A stretch of 5,842 nucleotides of DNA from Lachnospiraceae bacterium (GTDB lineage: Bacteria; Bacillota_A; Clostridia; Lachnospirales; Lachnospiraceae): contig JAGACI010000134.1 in assembly GCA_017614185.1 (NCBI GenBank), positions 1 through 5,842 on the forward strand, read 5' to 3'. The position numbers and the translations under genes were made by a program. Shown here one piece after another: positions 5,308 to 5,842 of the stretch. The notes under the pieces were generated by a model that was not told the DNA's origin, made no database searches, and saw only the letters and a program-made list of their open reading frames with translations. Positions within the stretch are counted from its first letter, which is position 1; each line of letters opens with the position of its first letter.

Positions 5308-5335
5308 GTATCGGAATAAAATGCCTTGTTCTTTA
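5308..5335 (-). promoter_or_regulatory. Sigma-28 (SigD/FliA)-type promoter for flgL-fliW-csrA
   Basis: The minus strand has TAAA (5332-5335) and TCCGATAC (5308-5315) with 16 bases between them, the same spacing as the flaG promoter and close to the sigma-28 consensus TAAA-N15-GCCGATAA. Expected transcription start is about 5300, giving a leader of about 60 bases before the flgL ATG. No comparable sigma-70 promoter stands out. Confidence 0.7.
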
Positions 5336-5339
5336 GGCA
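5322..5339 (-). repeat. Inverted repeat after flgK with T-rich tail, spanning the flgL -35 element
   Basis: The minus strand reads TGCCT (5335-5339), eight bases, AGGCA (5322-5326), then TTTTATT. This could be a weak terminator for flgK transcripts. The -35 TAAA straddles the end of the first arm, so the repeat could instead be a site that modulates promoter use. The stem is only five pairs and the T-run is interrupted, so the terminator reading is tentative. Confidence 0.35.
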
Positions 5340-5354
5340 AATTTGCTACTTTGA

Positions 5355-5842
5355 TTATACACCTGTATAAAGAATCAGTCTGTCATAAACTTCTGTCAGA
5401 GTCTGAATCATCTTTGAAGCCAGGTTGTATGCATTCTGGTATTTAACAAGGTTAACTGCCTCATCATCCTCATCAACGCCCGAGATAGAAAGTCTCTGGT
5501 TGTTGATAGCGGTTCCGATGTCAGTGTAGCTTTGTGTAAATGTATTGGCCTTTGCAGCACCAAGTGCCACGTCTGAAAGGATACACTCAAGGAATTCCTT
5601 GGCGGAGCATCCTCTGAAGTTCATCTGATCCTTATCGGAAAACATCTTGTAGAGGTCTTCAACCGTGCTGTAATCGTCGTTACCGTTGCTGTTGACGTTT
5701 CTTGTTGCGAGGAAATCCGCATCGTTCATAAATGAACCCGCTACCTTAAAGTTTCCTGCAGTCATCCAGTAGTAACTAGCGAGTGTATCGTCACTTGCCG
5801 CGTCGGCACCCTCGTTGAAGGTTCCGTTATGGTCTCCGTCAA
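5355..5842 (-). CDS. flgK: Hook-filament junction protein FlgK (HAP1), C-terminal part
   Basis: The frame is open from the window edge, so the N-terminal part lies outside; 161 residues before the TAA are visible. The last 50 or so residues are diagnostic: NNQRLSISGVDEDDEAVNLV followed by KYQNAYNLASKMIQTLTEVYD and a final LILYTGV, which is the C-terminal D0/D1 helix of FlgK. FlgK caps the hook outside the cell and carries FlgL. Ahead of this, helix-forming residues with KEFLECILSDVALGAAKANT belong to the D1 domain. The visible N-terminal side has an Asp/Asn/Gly-rich loop (DGDHNGTFNEGAD) and a low-complexity NVNSNGNDDYS stretch, both in surface insert positions. Two cysteines are close together in the GCSAKEFLEC segment. 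An internal ATG at 5763-5765 is not the true start. FlgK next to FlgL is the usual order; confidence is high. Confidence 0.95.
   Translation of the reverse strand, partial: DGDHNGTFNEGADAASDDTLASYYWMTAGNFKVAGSFMNDADFLATRNVNSNGNDDYSTVEDLYKMFSDKDQMNFRGCSAKEFLECILSDVALGAAKANTFTQSYTDIGTAINNQRLSISGVDEDDEAVNLVKYQNAYNLASKMIQTLTEVYDRLILYTGV

Noticed and set aside
5631..5640. TTCCGATAAGG on the minus strand inside flgK as a sigma-28 -10 element
   Set aside because: No TAAA upstream at the right spacing, and it would not drive a gene start nearby.

Overview
The window is a late-flagellar gene cluster read entirely from the minus strand. It most likely comes from a motile Firmicute of class Clostridia, probably a Lachnospiraceae relative (Butyrivibrio/Roseburia type). 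The grounds are the gene order flgK-flgL-fliW-csrA-flaG-fliD-fliS-fliT-like, the paired FliW/CsrA regulators, strong GGAGG ribosome binding sites and moderate GC. The genus cannot be fixed from the sequence alone.

Layout in the direction of transcription (right to left): the C-terminal part of hook-filament junction protein FlgK (to 5355); a 114-base gap with a sigma-28-type promoter and a structured leader; junction protein FlgL (5240-3627); a 64-base gap; the CsrA antagonist FliW (3562-3104); the translational regulator CsrA (3102-2884), one base after the fliW stop; a 140-base gap rich in inverted repeats with a second sigma-28-type promoter; then a tight operon of FlaG (2743-2306), filament cap FliD (2292-745), flagellin chaperone FliS (716-312) and the start of a FliT/FlgN-like chaperone (308 to the window edge). 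Plus-strand open frames are shadows of these genes.

The products act at one stage of assembly. FlgK and FlgL join the hook to the filament, FliD caps the growing tip, FliS and the FliT-like protein are export chaperones, and FlaG belongs to the filament set. FliW and CsrA form the partner switch known from Bacillus subtilis, in which flagellin titrates FliW away from CsrA so that CsrA blocks flagellin translation. No flagellin gene lies between csrA and flaG, where B. subtilis has hag.

The most interesting signal is in the leaders. Both promoters share the spacing TAAA-N16-TCCGATA. Three leaders (flgL, fliW, flaG) carry small stem-loops that place a GGA in the loop and match the CsrA consensus ACARGGANGU at 8-9 of 10 positions. 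In fliW and flaG the loop is the ribosome binding site itself. This suggests, without proving it, that CsrA here controls a wider set of flagellar genes, including its own operon, than the single flagellin target known in B. subtilis.
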